DNA of 64,000 nucleotides from JTS-RE9 sp964649195 (GCA_964649195.1 CAZYPK010000009.1:1-64000), one strand, 5' to 3'. Shown: positions 36,301-44,428, numbered from the stretch's first letter. A program made the numbers and translations. The notes: generated by a model not told the origin, from the sequence alone.

Positions 36301-36912
36301 CTCTTTGGGCAGCGTCCCTCCCGGGGTCTTTGGCATGACGAGATAGATGCCATTGAGATTCGAAAACTTATTCCATATTGAATGCAATCCATTGGTGGGA
36401 ACCTCCGGACTTGTATATGTCGCGGCCAGCCACGTGTCATCGTTCTGTCCACCTGCCGCGTTTCCAATGACATTGCCCATCGTCGCGGGCAACCGGCTCT
36501 GAACCTGAAAGGTGACGTTTCGATTCGTCCACGCGTGATCGTATGGCTCGTCAAATGAAGCGGGGTTGAACATCTTCCCCGCATCATCAAAAATATCCTC
36601 TTTGAGCACCTTCGCCATGTAGGCGATCACCGCGTCGCGCACCGTGTCGAGATTGTTGACGCCCGTGAGCTGCGCCGTGGCCCGGCGATCGACGCGGGCC
36701 ACCTGGATGTACGCGGTGCCGATGAGCACCATCATCACCAGGCAGACCAGCACCAGGATCAGCGCCGAGCCGGGCCGATGATGGCTCATGCGATGGGTGA
36801 GCGGGCCGGTTGCATTCCGGCGCGACAAGAGCGGACACCCTCTTCCCACAGAGGTGTCCGCTCCTGCCGACGCATGGCTGAGACCGGTCGTTGATGTTGC
36901 GTTGCGTTTCAT
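33364..36912 (-). CDS. Very large PilX/GspK-like pilus or secretion component
   Basis: A 1182-residue protein, last of the pilin gene series. Start ATG 36912 has AAAGGAG eight bases upstream. Residues 1-48 form a long polar leader, followed by GSALILVLVCLVMMVLIGTAYIQVA, a membrane helix of PilX/GspK type that lacks the pilin Glu5. Several Asp-rich calcium-like loops occur (DADGDGLLDSAW, DNDNDGGFDNTDAE). GspK and PilX are usually 160-330 residues, so most of this protein is extra. GspK caps the tip of the pseudopilus. Part of the leader is encoded by a hairpin (36829-36863). The middle of the gene looks less GC-rich than its 5' end. Confidence 0.75.
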   Translation of the reverse strand: MKRNATSTTGLSHASAGADTSVGRGCPLLSRRNATGPLTHRMSHHRPGSALILVLVCLVMMVLIGTAYIQVARVDRRATAQLTGVNNLDTVRDAVIAYMAKVLKEDIFDDAGKMFNPASFDEPYDHAWTNRNVTFQVQSRLPATMGNVIGNAAGGQNDDTWLAATYTSPEVPTNGLHSIWNKFSNLNGIYLVMPKTPGGTLPKEWVVEPNQNYDSRATDGGIRYDGYGEVFVNISAYGDNDKNSLYSNPIGGPGQNYAVDYNNHASWQPVGVDADGDGLLDSAWTWAPEEVHQIGALTYVVAYRIIDLSSLANINIATALTGNGSTNPTITQAARGAYPTDLDLSRLFAKSNKGANWTTEFGAVMTTRGLSTTFPTLPGVANFSATTGLATFAGAGHRAAAWNDTSIGAKFYGYPNNRYDMESELELRAFGGLNTTMAASIESSMPGLLRNGPKENTIQNVPGLANGGTDGAYNSYMNGSIRGLNAGYSLGHAERTYPALRHVITTTSGASVLAPQYTADWTQGASSLDRLQYDLVHRHVAPTSNPTARVQEIKDRLKKIFSIGDPLYLGLSAAQKNTVVDQIATEFAVNIVDYSDPDNEPTGLLAADGKTYYGLEIMPFLREFYVQAAYESTMPDTTAMPPVYKERTLVPGSGAFVIEIGNPFDKNCSFAGASIRVRIIKEGSTTALVQYDVPQTVNELPPRDNNEIAEQLIFYSTPAVPTADGLGKGGDLLADLSLNTAYAAASRRVEIPAKLPDSAFDESPLTVELQVEVSEGVFITYDRLRAPEMKLPNKYTQDHGDATTPEKGHSQISLMRDGQKNRYLSNRGRVVRKSDAGLNTYVGNASTVSMLGKDNKGVAGDANLDKIQLAHSNHQIFNVAELGYIFMYGFFHGDEGDLPSRISGKNGDKVIGTTTEATETPGNLGRMFLSLNKSGATVDASNPAIIPNTTKLPHFSMVMDQFTTLSPRWDGVDNDNDGGFDNTDAEQFVPGRMNVNTTPTWLLAMMSPLPETLGDLEQYYQAIGEYRDRPDSRPTITGIASGLPVIRNSDKGIRSIGELLLIRRRIASTSDNQKTFRYGEDAAVLPDTDPKRHYPHVDDNTASVYDEEYTAQERMARFQYLSNTLTTRSDRFCAYVVIRGYGSTAFQAGPVESLRFFVLLDRSGLIDVDSTVVAYPRTGQKN
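36829..36863. repeat. Hairpin inside the leader-coding sequence of the PilX-like gene
   Basis: Perfect 11 bp arms GAGCGGACACC (36829-36839) and GGTGTCCGCTC (36853-36863) with a 13-base loop. They encode part of the leader upstream of the membrane helix (residues about 17-28). Confidence 0.85.
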
Positions 36913-37013
36913 ACGTGGACTCCTTTCTAAGGATCCCGTTGCCTGTTTGATGGCCCGACCGCTCGGACCCGTTGATCGTTTTTCTCACTGATTCCAATTC
37001 CACGACGGCCAAC

Positions 37014-38396
37014 TCACTCGCGTCTCACTTTGATGATCTGTTCGAACCAGCGCCCCGCATTGCTCGTGTCGCCAGGTTCAGGGCTCGGATCACCACCGAG
37101 CAGCGCCCGTGAATCATGAACGCGGTAGCGAATGCGGATCATGTAAGGCCAGAGCTTGCCGTTGTCGCCGCCATGCTGAAAGACATACGAAACCGGGTTA
37201 GATGATGACGCCACCGGACTCACAAGCCCCGGTATGTCTCTCAAATCCCACGAAGCAGGCGGCCCCTGACTGTTCGTCGCCGGATTCGGTGCAAGGCCAT
37301 ACCAGATGATTTCACCATTCAGATCGCGATCCGGTTCGCCATCGAATCCGTCCGTGGTCATGGTGTCCGGATCATTATCGTCCACCGCATCCGCCGCAAA
37401 CTCGACGATGAAATCGCTGATATTGTCCATCAGCAACGGGTGCATCTGGGCGACCTGCCCGGCGGTGACCCATGTTGCAGAAGCGATTGGATCAATCTTG
37501 GGGAAGGGGTTGGTCCAAAGGCGGTTGGTGCCGGTGAACATATAGGAGAGAGCCTTTGTATGGTAGTTGGCATCTCCAAGCCACAACGTTCCGGGATTAA
37601 TACCTCCAGAACCTGTCTCCCCAACGATGAAGACCCCAGGAGCAGCAGTCGCTTCTGTCGCACCTCCCTGATACCTCAAATGGGCAACATCGGTCAAGCC
37701 ATTGAACAGCCTGGGGCTTGCAACTCCGGTTAAACTGATTCCCGCAACGGCTGCATCAGAGACAGCGCCGGTGGCACGATTGAACGTCGGCGCCGTGGGG
37801 CCGCCTACAAGAAACAGTGCGTGCCTTCCGAGAGCCAACTGATTGGCGTACTGGTTGCGTCCAGGGGCGCCTATGCCGGTGACTGCGGTACCCAGATCAT
37901 TGGTCTTGAGCACGTGGCCATACCAAACCCGGATGGCCTCGGCTCCGGCCATCTGCGTTTTCGAGGCGGAACTGTAGGTTGAGTTATCGATGGGTGTGAT
38001 GGGCTCTTCGTTAAACTTCGAGGCTCCCTGAAGGCGACGTGTGAACATCAACTGGTCCGAACGTGCGGAGCGAGTCTTTTCAACACCGCGAAACCTATAG
38101 GGAACAGGGTCAAGTTTCTCGCATATGATCACCAGAACACCTGGTGGATTACCAATCGGACTGAACTGCTCGGTTGCATCCCGCTCGATCTGATCCCCGA
38201 TCGCCCGGCCCGCTCCGATCACGTCGCTCAGCGCCATGCCCATCGACACGCCGTTGCTCGTGGCCTGGAACAGCGCGTTGATCAACAGCAGCATGATCAC
38301 CGTGATCGAGATCGCCACGATCAGCTCGAGGATCGTGAACGCCCGGCGAACTTTCGCATGGGAGATAGCCTGGTTGGTTCTGTGCGTTACGATCAT
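37014..38396 (-). CDS. GspJ/PilW-like prepilin-type protein
   Basis: A 460-residue protein with a class III prepilin signal: VRRAFTILELIVAISITVIMLLL at about residues 16-38, with Glu5 present; the cleavage-site residue is Ala instead of Gly. Start ATG 38396. It is longer than typical GspJ (about 200 residues), as is common in planctomycetes, with a Gly/Asn-rich C-terminal body (GETGSGGINPGTLWLG). It sits between the PilV-like and PilX-like genes, in the order usual for minor pseudopilins (H, I, J, K). It probably forms part of the tip complex of the pilus or pseudopilus. Confidence 0.8.
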   Translation of the reverse strand: MIVTHRTNQAISHAKVRRAFTILELIVAISITVIMLLLINALFQATSNGVSMGMALSDVIGAGRAIGDQIERDATEQFSPIGNPPGVLVIICEKLDPVPYRFRGVEKTRSARSDQLMFTRRLQGASKFNEEPITPIDNSTYSSASKTQMAGAEAIRVWYGHVLKTNDLGTAVTGIGAPGRNQYANQLALGRHALFLVGGPTAPTFNRATGAVSDAAVAGISLTGVASPRLFNGLTDVAHLRYQGGATEATAAPGVFIVGETGSGGINPGTLWLGDANYHTKALSYMFTGTNRLWTNPFPKIDPIASATWVTAGQVAQMHPLLMDNISDFIVEFAADAVDDNDPDTMTTDGFDGEPDRDLNGEIIWYGLAPNPATNSQGPPASWDLRDIPGLVSPVASSSNPVSYVFQHGGDNGKLWPYMIRIRYRVHDSRALLGGDPSPEPGDTSNAGRWFEQIIKVRRE

Positions 38397-38469
38397 GCCA
38401 AGACCTCACAAGACAAAGGAAGCCAATGCAATCAATTGAAAAATCACGCATACTGCCGATTTAATTCGC

Positions 38470-39426
38470 TCACGAGTCCGCATCCACCACGATGCCGCTC
38501 AAGAGCAGGATGCGGACACAGGGGCTGGTCGCACCCGGCGCAGGTGGTGGCGCGTACCAGAGCTTGATGGTGCCACCCGACTTGGTGGGCGGGATGCCGC
38601 CCACGATGGTGCAGCCACCGCTGTCAGCATCGAGCACGTTGTAAACCATGCCGTTGTTGTCCGCGACGAAATCACCGGGTCGCACCTGATCAGGTTGTCC
38701 CCCGGTGGTCTGCATGAAAAGTTTGTTGTTGAAGTTGAACTTGTTCGGTGATGTGACCGTGGCTGTCACACCGACAACCTTGGGCACCTTGATGCCGTCA
38801 TCAGGATTGGCAATGGTTCCTGAGGGTGCCGGATAAGGAGTTCCTGTGAAGTCAAAATTCTGGGTCGGCTCTCTCCGCATGACGAACACCACCACCGACC
38901 AATCCGACGGACTGGTTGCCTTGTCTTTCGATTTGCGAATAAATGGCACCCAGAAATATTTGCGATCGGTGATATTCGCCTGTGCGGTGGGATAACCGCG
39001 ATCGCCAATTTTCCAGCGGGTTTTTGCAGCAGTATTTTTGAAATTGGCAGAAGAGAAGGGAGTAAGATCGATGCTTCCTGATGTCTCGAGCAGATCGGCT
39101 GAGTCTTTGAAAGGACCAGTGGAAGATGCCAAGGTCAGCCGGCCGCTGCGAACGATCGCCGCCGCGTTGCGGGCGACCATCTGCGCCTCGACCTGCGAAA
39201 CCGTTTCACGCTGCAGTATCGCCCCGGCAGGAAACATCGCCGCCACCGCCACGAAGCCCACCGCGAAGATGCCCATCGCAATGAGCACCTCCACCAGCGA
39301 GAACCCGCGCCGCAGGCACGGCTGCTTCAGGCACGGCCCCGTCAGGCACGGCCTCTTCAAGAGGCCGTGCCGCGCCACGAAAGCGGGCCGCATAGGAACC
39401 GAATTGTCATGCGTGTTCTGGTTCAT
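38470..39426 (-). CDS. GspI/PilV-like minor prepilin with repeat-encoded leader
   Basis: A 318-residue protein from ATG 39426, overlapping the stop of the upstream FimT-like gene by four bases (ATGA). The prepilin motif is RRGFSLVEVLIAMGIFAVGF, with Gly before the cleavage point and Glu5. The leader before it is unusually long (about 40 residues) and contains three five-residue units ending in PCL (KRPCL, TGPCL, KQPCL). These are encoded by three 15-base repeats and partly by a 27-base palindrome. The mature body follows the PilV pattern (AAMFPAGAILQRETVSQVEAQMVARNAAAIV). Minor pseudopilin function is inferred from motif and order. Confidence 0.8.
   Translation of the reverse strand: MNQNTHDNSVPMRPAFVARHGLLKRPCLTGPCLKQPCLRRGFSLVEVLIAMGIFAVGFVAVAAMFPAGAILQRETVSQVEAQMVARNAAAIVRSGRLTLASSTGPFKDSADLLETSGSIDLTPFSSANFKNTAAKTRWKIGDRGYPTAQANITDRKYFWVPFIRKSKDKATSPSDWSVVVFVMRREPTQNFDFTGTPYPAPSGTIANPDDGIKVPKVVGVTATVTSPNKFNFNNKLFMQTTGGQPDQVRPGDFVADNNGMVYNVLDADSGGCTIVGGIPPTKSGGTIKLWYAPPPAPGATSPCVRILLLSGIVVDADS
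39313..39371. repeat. 15 bp x3 tandem repeat and 27 bp palindrome in a prepilin leader
   Basis: Three CAGGCACGGC-led 15-base units (39313-39357) run into a palindrome with 13 bp arms GGCACGGCCTCTT (39345-39357) and AAGAGGCCGTGCC (39359-39371). The same palindrome, differing only in the centre base, is at 41107-41133 upstream of the GspG-like gene. All of it is inside the leader-coding sequence. Confidence 0.9.
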
Positions 39427-40412
39427 GGCATCTTCGTCCTGAGAATGTTGCCCGTGTTGCGGGAGAAGAAAAGCACCGAGCCGTTGGCGAACATCCATTT
39501 GCTGATCGCCTCGTCGGCGGCGGCCGGCTTGACGTTGTCCGGGTAACCCTGCGCCGGAGCCGTGTAGGCCACCGCCATCTTGCCGCCCGCATCCTCGAAA
39601 TCGGCCTTGGAATAGACGATCACGCCGATGACTGATTCCAGTGCGCTGAAAGGAAGGTTCCAGTCTCTTGCACTTGAGCTCCACTTGCCTGAGGCGGCGG
39701 TGGTGATGTCCGGATCCCAAACTGTATAGTCGTAGTTGCTCTTGCCGCGCGAGCCCCCGGCGACATTGCCAAAAATCATGGTGTCGTGTTTGGTGGGATC
39801 GGGGGCGATGTAAACCACGTTGCGATTCTCATCGCCCACGCTGGCTGCGGCACGCTCAAGGACCGTTGGCCGAGTTTCGGTGATGAGCTGGCCGTGGCGG
39901 TTGAAGCGGATCACAAACGGCGGCGGAACCATCTTGAGCTGCGTCGCCGTCGCTCCGACCCGCGTGATGCCCACCACGCCGATGCCGCGCGGCATCGAAA
40001 TCGCTTCCATGCGGCTGGTTTGGGTGTCGTACCCGTACAGACTGACACCCTTTTTCTCCGCATCATCCGACTGCAAATCACCAATGATCCGAAGCTGGTT
40101 CATCGGCGTCACCAGCACGGCAGCGCCGCTGTATTCGGCCTGGGGCACGCTGTCCAGATCCGCGATCCGCCGCGTCGCGTAGGCCCGTGCCGCCGTCACC
40201 GCCACACCGAAGGTGTTCACGCCCGAACGGTCGCGGCTCAACTCATCGATCTTGAAGACCAGCGGCACCGAAAAACCCAGGAGCAGCACGATCAGCGACA
40301 CCACCACCATCAGTTCCATGAGGGTGAAGCCGGGGGAACATCCGGGGTGACATCCGGGGTGACATCCGGGGGTGAAGCCGCTGCATCGGGTCTGATTTCG
40401 ATTGAGTTTCAT
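39423..40412 (-). CDS. GspH/FimT-like minor prepilin with Cys-rich repeat leader
   Basis: A 329-residue protein starting at ATG 40412. The prepilin motif PGFTLMELMVVVSLIVLLLGFSV has Gly before the cleavage point and Glu5. The leader reads FTPGCHPGCHPGCSPG: tandem four-residue units encoded by 12-base repeats. Typical GspH/FimT are about 170 residues; the extra length lies in the C-terminal body. It is co-transcribed with the GspI/PilV-like gene, whose ATG overlaps its stop, and follows the GspG-like gene by 87 bases filled with heptamer repeats. It probably is a minor pilin priming fibre assembly. Confidence 0.8.
   Translation of the reverse strand: MKLNRNQTRCSGFTPGCHPGCHPGCSPGFTLMELMVVVSLIVLLLGFSVPLVFKIDELSRDRSGVNTFGVAVTAARAYATRRIADLDSVPQAEYSGAAVLVTPMNQLRIIGDLQSDDAEKKGVSLYGYDTQTSRMEAISMPRGIGVVGITRVGATATQLKMVPPPFVIRFNRHGQLITETRPTVLERAAASVGDENRNVVYIAPDPTKHDTMIFGNVAGGSRGKSNYDYTVWDPDITTAASGKWSSSARDWNLPFSALESVIGVIVYSKADFEDAGGKMAVAYTAPAQGYPDNVKPAAADEAISKWMFANGSVLFFSRNTGNILRTKMP
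40337..40374. repeat. 12 bp tandem repeat in a prepilin leader
   Basis: Three CATCCGGGGTGA-type units encode the PGCHPGCHPGCSPG part of the leader, directly before the FTLMEL cleavage site. Confidence 0.85.
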
Positions 40413-40432
40413 GATGCGTTTCCAATCAGAAA

Positions 40433-40490
40433 AACTTCCGACTTCCGACTTCTGACCTCTGACTTCTGACCTCTGACCTCTGACTTCTGC
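40433..40490. repeat. Heptanucleotide tandem array CTTCCGA/CTTCTGA/CCTCTGA
   Basis: About eight 7-base units lie in the gap between the GspG-like and FimT-like genes, upstream of the latter's start codon on the minus strand. Part of the set of 7-base-period arrays. Confidence 0.85.
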
Positions 40491-40499
40491 TCGGCAACG

Positions 40500-41042
40500 T
40501 CATTCCAGCGAGAAGCTGTAGATGTTGTCCTTGGCGGCGGCGTCGGGCACGTTGGTGGTGGCGTTCACCGTGCCCCAGTTGCCATCGGGGCCGGCCGAGG
40601 CGAGGTAAGGATCCTTCGAGGCCACCATGCCCGCTTCCAGGGTGCCTTCGCCGCTGTAGTACCTCAAGTCGCGCCCCCAGCCATCGCGGATGGTCGTGGG
40701 GACGGCGCCGTTCACGGAAACCACGGCATCCCTGCCCAGCGACATGAGCATGGTGCGGGTCCGGTCCAGCTTCCAGACCGCGGCGCAGAATCGGGCGATC
40801 GGCGTCGCACCGGTGCCGGTGAGGTGGTCGATCTTGAGCGTCGTGGTCACCTCGTACTCCGTCGCAATCGCCATCGCGGCCCGCAGGGTGATCTTGGTCT
40901 GCGCCTCAGGCCCTTTGCCTTCGACGGCGGTGTTGATGAGGATCGCCAGCAGGATGGTGATGATGCTGACGACGACCATCAGTTCGATGAGGCTCCAGCC
41001 GGCCTGATGCGCGGGACGGATGGTGGTGTGATGCTCACGCAT
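40500..41042 (-). CDS. GspG-like major pseudopilin
   Basis: A 180-residue protein from ATG 41042 with AAGGAACG seven bases upstream. The prepilin signal is AGWSLIELMVVVSIITILLAILI, with Gly before the cleavage point and Glu5, but Trp as the first mature residue where Phe is usual. The C-terminal part is GspG-like: DGWGRDLRYYSGEG, then DPYLASAGPDGNWGTVN, ending in DNIYSF. That fits the calcium-binding end of major pseudopilins of type II secretion. It is first of the five pilin-like genes and lies 107 bases after pilC/gspF. Confidence 0.85.
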   Translation of the reverse strand: MREHHTTIRPAHQAGWSLIELMVVVSIITILLAILINTAVEGKGPEAQTKITLRAAMAIATEYEVTTTLKIDHLTGTGATPIARFCAAVWKLDRTRTMLMSLGRDAVVSVNGAVPTTIRDGWGRDLRYYSGEGTLEAGMVASKDPYLASAGPDGNWGTVNATTNVPDAAAKDNIYSFSLE

Positions 41043-41106
41043 GGGACGTTCCTTGTGAATAACGAAACGGAGGAACCTTGGGTCGGGGTCTGAGCCGGGG
41101 GCGCCC

Positions 41107-41133
41107 GGCACGGCCTCTTGAAGAGGCCGTGCC
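41107..41133. repeat. 27 bp palindrome upstream of the GspG-like gene
   Basis: Arms GGCACGGCCTCTT and AAGAGGCCGTGCC around one G. It matches the palindrome inside the GspI/PilV-like leader (39345-39371) except the centre base. Here it is non-coding, in the gap after pilC/gspF. Confidence 0.9.
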
Positions 41134-41149
41134 TCGGGGCCGTGCAGGA

Positions 41150-42469
41150 TCACGTCACCGACTGGATCAGCGTGACCAGCGGGAGGAAGAGCGCGACGAC
41201 GATGAAGCCGACGATCGTGCCCAGCGAGACGACCATCATCGGTTCGAGCAGCGACACGAGGCTGGCGACGATGGTGTCCACTTCGTCATCGTAGTTGTCC
41301 GCGATCTTGAGCAGCATCTTGTCGAGGTCGCCGGTTTCCTCGCCGACATCGATCATGTTGACCACGATCGAATCGACCACCTTGGACCTTCGCAGCGGCT
41401 CGGCGAAGCTGTCGCCCTGGCGCACCGAGTCGTGCACGTCCTGAAGCGCCTTCTGGAAGACGGCGCTGCCGGTGGTGTCGCGGGTGATGTTGATCGCATC
41501 GAGGATGGGCACGCCGGCGCGGACCAGGGTGCCCAGCGTGCGGGTCATGCGGGCGATGGAGCTTTTGTTGATCAGCTTGCCGAAGACCGGCGCCTTGAGC
41601 ATGAGCGAATCGACGAACATGCGCCCGCCGTTGCTTTTGCGGGTGACCTTGTAAAGCCCCATGAGAACGAACGGCAATATGAATATGAGCAGGACCCCGG
41701 GGATGCCTTCGTTGTCCGGCAGCAGGAAGCCGCCCATGAACTTGGAGACGGTCATGAGCATGACCGTCAGGCCGGGCAGTTCGGTGTCGAAGTCCTCGAA
41801 GATTTTGGTGAACTTGGGCACGATGAAGATCATGATGCCCGCGACGATGACGAACGCCACGCCGATGACCACCGAGGGGTAGATCATGGCGCTGATGATT
41901 TTCCGCTTGAGCTTCGCGGCTTTTTCGAGGAACTCCGACAGACGCTGGAGAATCATGTCCAGCACGCCCGCGACCTCGCCGGCGGCGATCATCTTGGTGT
42001 AAAGCTTGTCGAACGCCTTGGGGTGCCGCTGCATCGCATCGGAGAGCGTCGAGCCGCCCGACACATCTTCCTGCACTTCCTGAAGGACGTTCTTGAGCAC
42101 GCCGGGCTTCTGCTGCTGTTCGAGAATCTGGAGCGAGCGGAGAATGGGCAGGCCGGCGTCCTGAAGCGTGGAGAACTGGCGGGTGAAGCCGGTGAGGATT
42201 TTCTGACTGACGCCGCCGACGGAGATGGTGATTTCCGTCCACTTCTTTTCCTTCTTGCTGCCGCTCTTGGCCGCGCCGCCCTTGCCCCCCTTGGCATCCT
42301 TGCCGCCGGCGTCGGCCTCCTTCTTCTTGACCTTCTGCTCGCGCACCGAAGTGGGGAACAGCCCCTGGCTGCGGATGCGGGCGATCGCATCTTCGCTGCT
42401 GGTCGCGTTGATCGAACCCTTCTGCGGCTTGCCCGCCTCGTTGAGCGCTTCAAACGTGAAAGTCGGCAT
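41150..42469 (-). CDS. Type IV pilus/type II secretion inner-membrane platform protein (PilC/GspF)
   Basis: A 439-residue inner-membrane protein from ATG 42469 (MPTFTFEALNEAGKPQKGSI). Two GspF domains (about 105-228 and 308-430) have the typical ends: FTRQFSTLQDAGLPILRSLQIL and IARMTRTLGTLVRAGVPILDAINI. Membrane helices include VIGVAFVIVAGIMIFIVPKFT and the C-terminal LGTIVGFIVVALFLPLVTL. A Lys/Gly-rich linker (about 60-85) follows the N-terminal domain. It couples the ATPase to pilin insertion and extraction. The gene follows pilB by 86 bases and precedes the pilin genes. Confidence 0.92.
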   Translation of the reverse strand: MPTFTFEALNEAGKPQKGSINATSSEDAIARIRSQGLFPTSVREQKVKKKEADAGGKDAKGGKGGAAKSGSKKEKKWTEITISVGGVSQKILTGFTRQFSTLQDAGLPILRSLQILEQQQKPGVLKNVLQEVQEDVSGGSTLSDAMQRHPKAFDKLYTKMIAAGEVAGVLDMILQRLSEFLEKAAKLKRKIISAMIYPSVVIGVAFVIVAGIMIFIVPKFTKIFEDFDTELPGLTVMLMTVSKFMGGFLLPDNEGIPGVLLIFILPFVLMGLYKVTRKSNGGRMFVDSLMLKAPVFGKLINKSSIARMTRTLGTLVRAGVPILDAINITRDTTGSAVFQKALQDVHDSVRQGDSFAEPLRRSKVVDSIVVNMIDVGEETGDLDKMLLKIADNYDDEVDTIVASLVSLLEPMMVVSLGTIVGFIVVALFLPLVTLIQSVT

Positions 42470-42480
42470 GGGAAACTCCG

Positions 42481-42550
42481 GGTGTCGGGTATCGGGTGTC
42501 GGGTGTCGGACCTTGGGTGTACTTGACGACACCCGAAACCCGACACCCGC
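42481..42550. repeat. Heptamer-based hairpin (GTGTCGG/CCCGACA) between pilB and pilC
   Basis: Units of GTGTCGG on the left and their inverse CCCGACA on the right can fold on each other. It lies in the 86-base gap between two co-transcribed pilus genes. A regulatory or RNA-processing role is possible but unproven. Confidence 0.75.
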
Positions 42551-42555
42551 TCTCT

Positions 42556-44328
42556 CTATTCTTCCGCCAGTGTTTCGCGGACCACTTCATCGATCGTCGT
42601 CTGGCCGTCGAAGATGCCAAGCAGGCCGGACTGGCGCAGCGTCCGCATGCCGCGCTTGAGAGCCTCGGCCCGCAGAATCTGCGTCGAGGCGTTTTGAATG
42701 ATCAACTCACGAAGCTCGTCATCGAGCACCATGATCTCAAACAGGCCCATGCGTCCCTTGTAGCCTGAGCCGTTGCAGAAATCGCAGCCGCGACCGCGGT
42801 AAATCTGCCGGCCCTGCAAATCCTCCGGCGTCAGCGACAACTGAAACAACTCATCCTCCGAAGGCTGGTACGCCTCCTTGCAGCGCGGACAGACCTTGCG
42901 CACCAGCCGCTGGGCGACGATGCCTTCGAGCGTCGCAGTAATAAGGAACGGCTCCAGCCCCAGGTCCGCCAGACGGGCGATCGAGGACGGGGCGTCATTC
43001 GTGTGCAGCGTGGTGAACACCAGGTGGCCCGTGAGCGAAGCCTGCACCGCGATCTGGGCGGTTTCAAGGTCGCGCGTCTCGCCGACGAGGATGATGTCCG
43101 GGTCCTGACGAAGGAAGCTGCGCAGCGCCTTGGCGAAGGTGAGCCCCTGATCGGTGTTGATCTGCACCTGCACCAGGCCGTCGATGTCGTATTCGACGGG
43201 GTCTTCTGCGGTGAGGATTTTCTCCGTGATCTCGTTGAGTTCGTTCAGGGCCGAGTAGAGCGTGGTGGTCTTGCCCGAACCGGTGGGGCCGGTGACGATG
43301 ACGATGCCGTTGGGCTTGTTGATAAGCTGACGGGTGACTTCCAGATCATCCCGGCGAAGGCCGACCTTTTCCAAGTCGAGCGACACGTTGGCGCGGTCCA
43401 GCACACGCATGACGACCGATTCGCCGAACATCGTCGGCAGCACCGACACGCGAAGATCGACCGGGTTGTTGTTGACCGTCAACTCGATGCGGCCGTCCTG
43501 CGGCAGACGACGCTCGGCGATGTCCAGCTTCGCCATGACCTTCACACGCGAACAGATCGGCATGGCCAGATGCTTGGGCGGCGGCACCATCTCATAAAGC
43601 ACGCCGTCGATGCGGTAACGCATCTTGAACTCGTCCTCGAACGGCTCAAAGTGAATGTCCGACGCTTTGTCCTTGATCGCCTGCATCAGCACCAGGTTCA
43701 GCAGCCGCTTGACCTTGTTGTCCTCCACCGCTTCCAGAAGCGTGTCCAGATCGATCGACTGGCCGTGATCCTTGAGCTGCTCAAGGTCGTGGTCGTTGGC
43801 CATGTCATTGAGCAGATCGGTCAGCGAATCCCCTCCGCCGCCGTAGTGCATCTTCAGCAGCTTATCCACCTGCTTGGCGTCCGCGATGACCGGCTTGACC
43901 TGAAAGCCCATGAGCAACCGAAGGTTGTCCAGGGCGTGAAAATTGCTGGCATCCTTGAGGGCCACCGTCAGCGTGTTGGTCTCCTTGTCGAACCCGACCG
44001 GCATCACCTGATAAGCCTGCGCCATCTCGGCGGGAAGAATCTTGATGATGTCCGCCGGGATCTTCATTTCATCCAGATTGGCCGACGCCATCCCCGCCTG
44101 CGCCGCCAGTGCCGCGCTGATGTCCTCCGGCGTCACATAGCCCAGTTCAATCAGCAACTGCCCCAAAGGCACCCGCTTCTGCTGAGCCTGCAAGTCCAAA
44201 GCTTCCTGAACCTGCTCCCGCGTGACCTTGCCCAGCTTGGTGAGCACCCGCCCGATCTTCCGGCCCTTGAGCTCGGAGATGTCAGGCCTAGGCTCGCCAC
44301 CATCAGGTTTCTTTTTGTTTTCTGCCAT
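42556..44328 (-). CDS. pilB: Type IV pilus/type II secretion assembly ATPase (PilB/GspE)
   Basis: A 590-residue cytosolic hexameric ATPase from ATG 44328 (MAENKKKPDG). The N-terminal GspE/MshE-N domains read KLGKVTREQVQEALDLQAQQK and GYVTPEDISAALAAQ. The catalytic core has DIHFEPFEDEFKMRYRIDG, Walker A GPTGSGKTTTLYSAL, Asp box, Walker B (LRQDPDIILVGETRD) and the His box (AQIAVQASLTGHLVFTTLHTND). The tetracysteine zinc motif CPRCKEAY...CDFCNGSGYKGR is complete. It powers fibre extension and heads the pilC-pilin operon. It is a paralogue of the ATPase at 50486-52255. Confidence 0.93.
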   Translation of the reverse strand: MAENKKKPDGGEPRPDISELKGRKIGRVLTKLGKVTREQVQEALDLQAQQKRVPLGQLLIELGYVTPEDISAALAAQAGMASANLDEMKIPADIIKILPAEMAQAYQVMPVGFDKETNTLTVALKDASNFHALDNLRLLMGFQVKPVIADAKQVDKLLKMHYGGGGDSLTDLLNDMANDHDLEQLKDHGQSIDLDTLLEAVEDNKVKRLLNLVLMQAIKDKASDIHFEPFEDEFKMRYRIDGVLYEMVPPPKHLAMPICSRVKVMAKLDIAERRLPQDGRIELTVNNNPVDLRVSVLPTMFGESVVMRVLDRANVSLDLEKVGLRRDDLEVTRQLINKPNGIVIVTGPTGSGKTTTLYSALNELNEITEKILTAEDPVEYDIDGLVQVQINTDQGLTFAKALRSFLRQDPDIILVGETRDLETAQIAVQASLTGHLVFTTLHTNDAPSSIARLADLGLEPFLITATLEGIVAQRLVRKVCPRCKEAYQPSEDELFQLSLTPEDLQGRQIYRGRGCDFCNGSGYKGRMGLFEIMVLDDELRELIIQNASTQILRAEALKRGMRTLRQSGLLGIFDGQTTIDEVVRETLAEE

Positions 44329-44346
44329 GTCAACCGTTCCCTGCCC

Positions 44347-44428
44347 CGAACAAAGACCCTCACACCCAAGCCGCTTGCGGCGCAGCAATCCCTGATTGAC
44401 GGTACATCAGAGGTTATCCAGAAATCCC
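44347..44428. repeat. ~85 bp element, inverted copy E4, upstream of pilB
   Basis: Reads in reverse as GGGATTTCTGGATAACCTC, then ATTGCTGCGCCGCAAGCGGC, then GTGTGAGGGTCTTTGTTC, matching copy E1 along most of its length. It lies 18 bases upstream of the pilB start, where it would sit in the 5' untranslated region. Confidence 0.7.
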
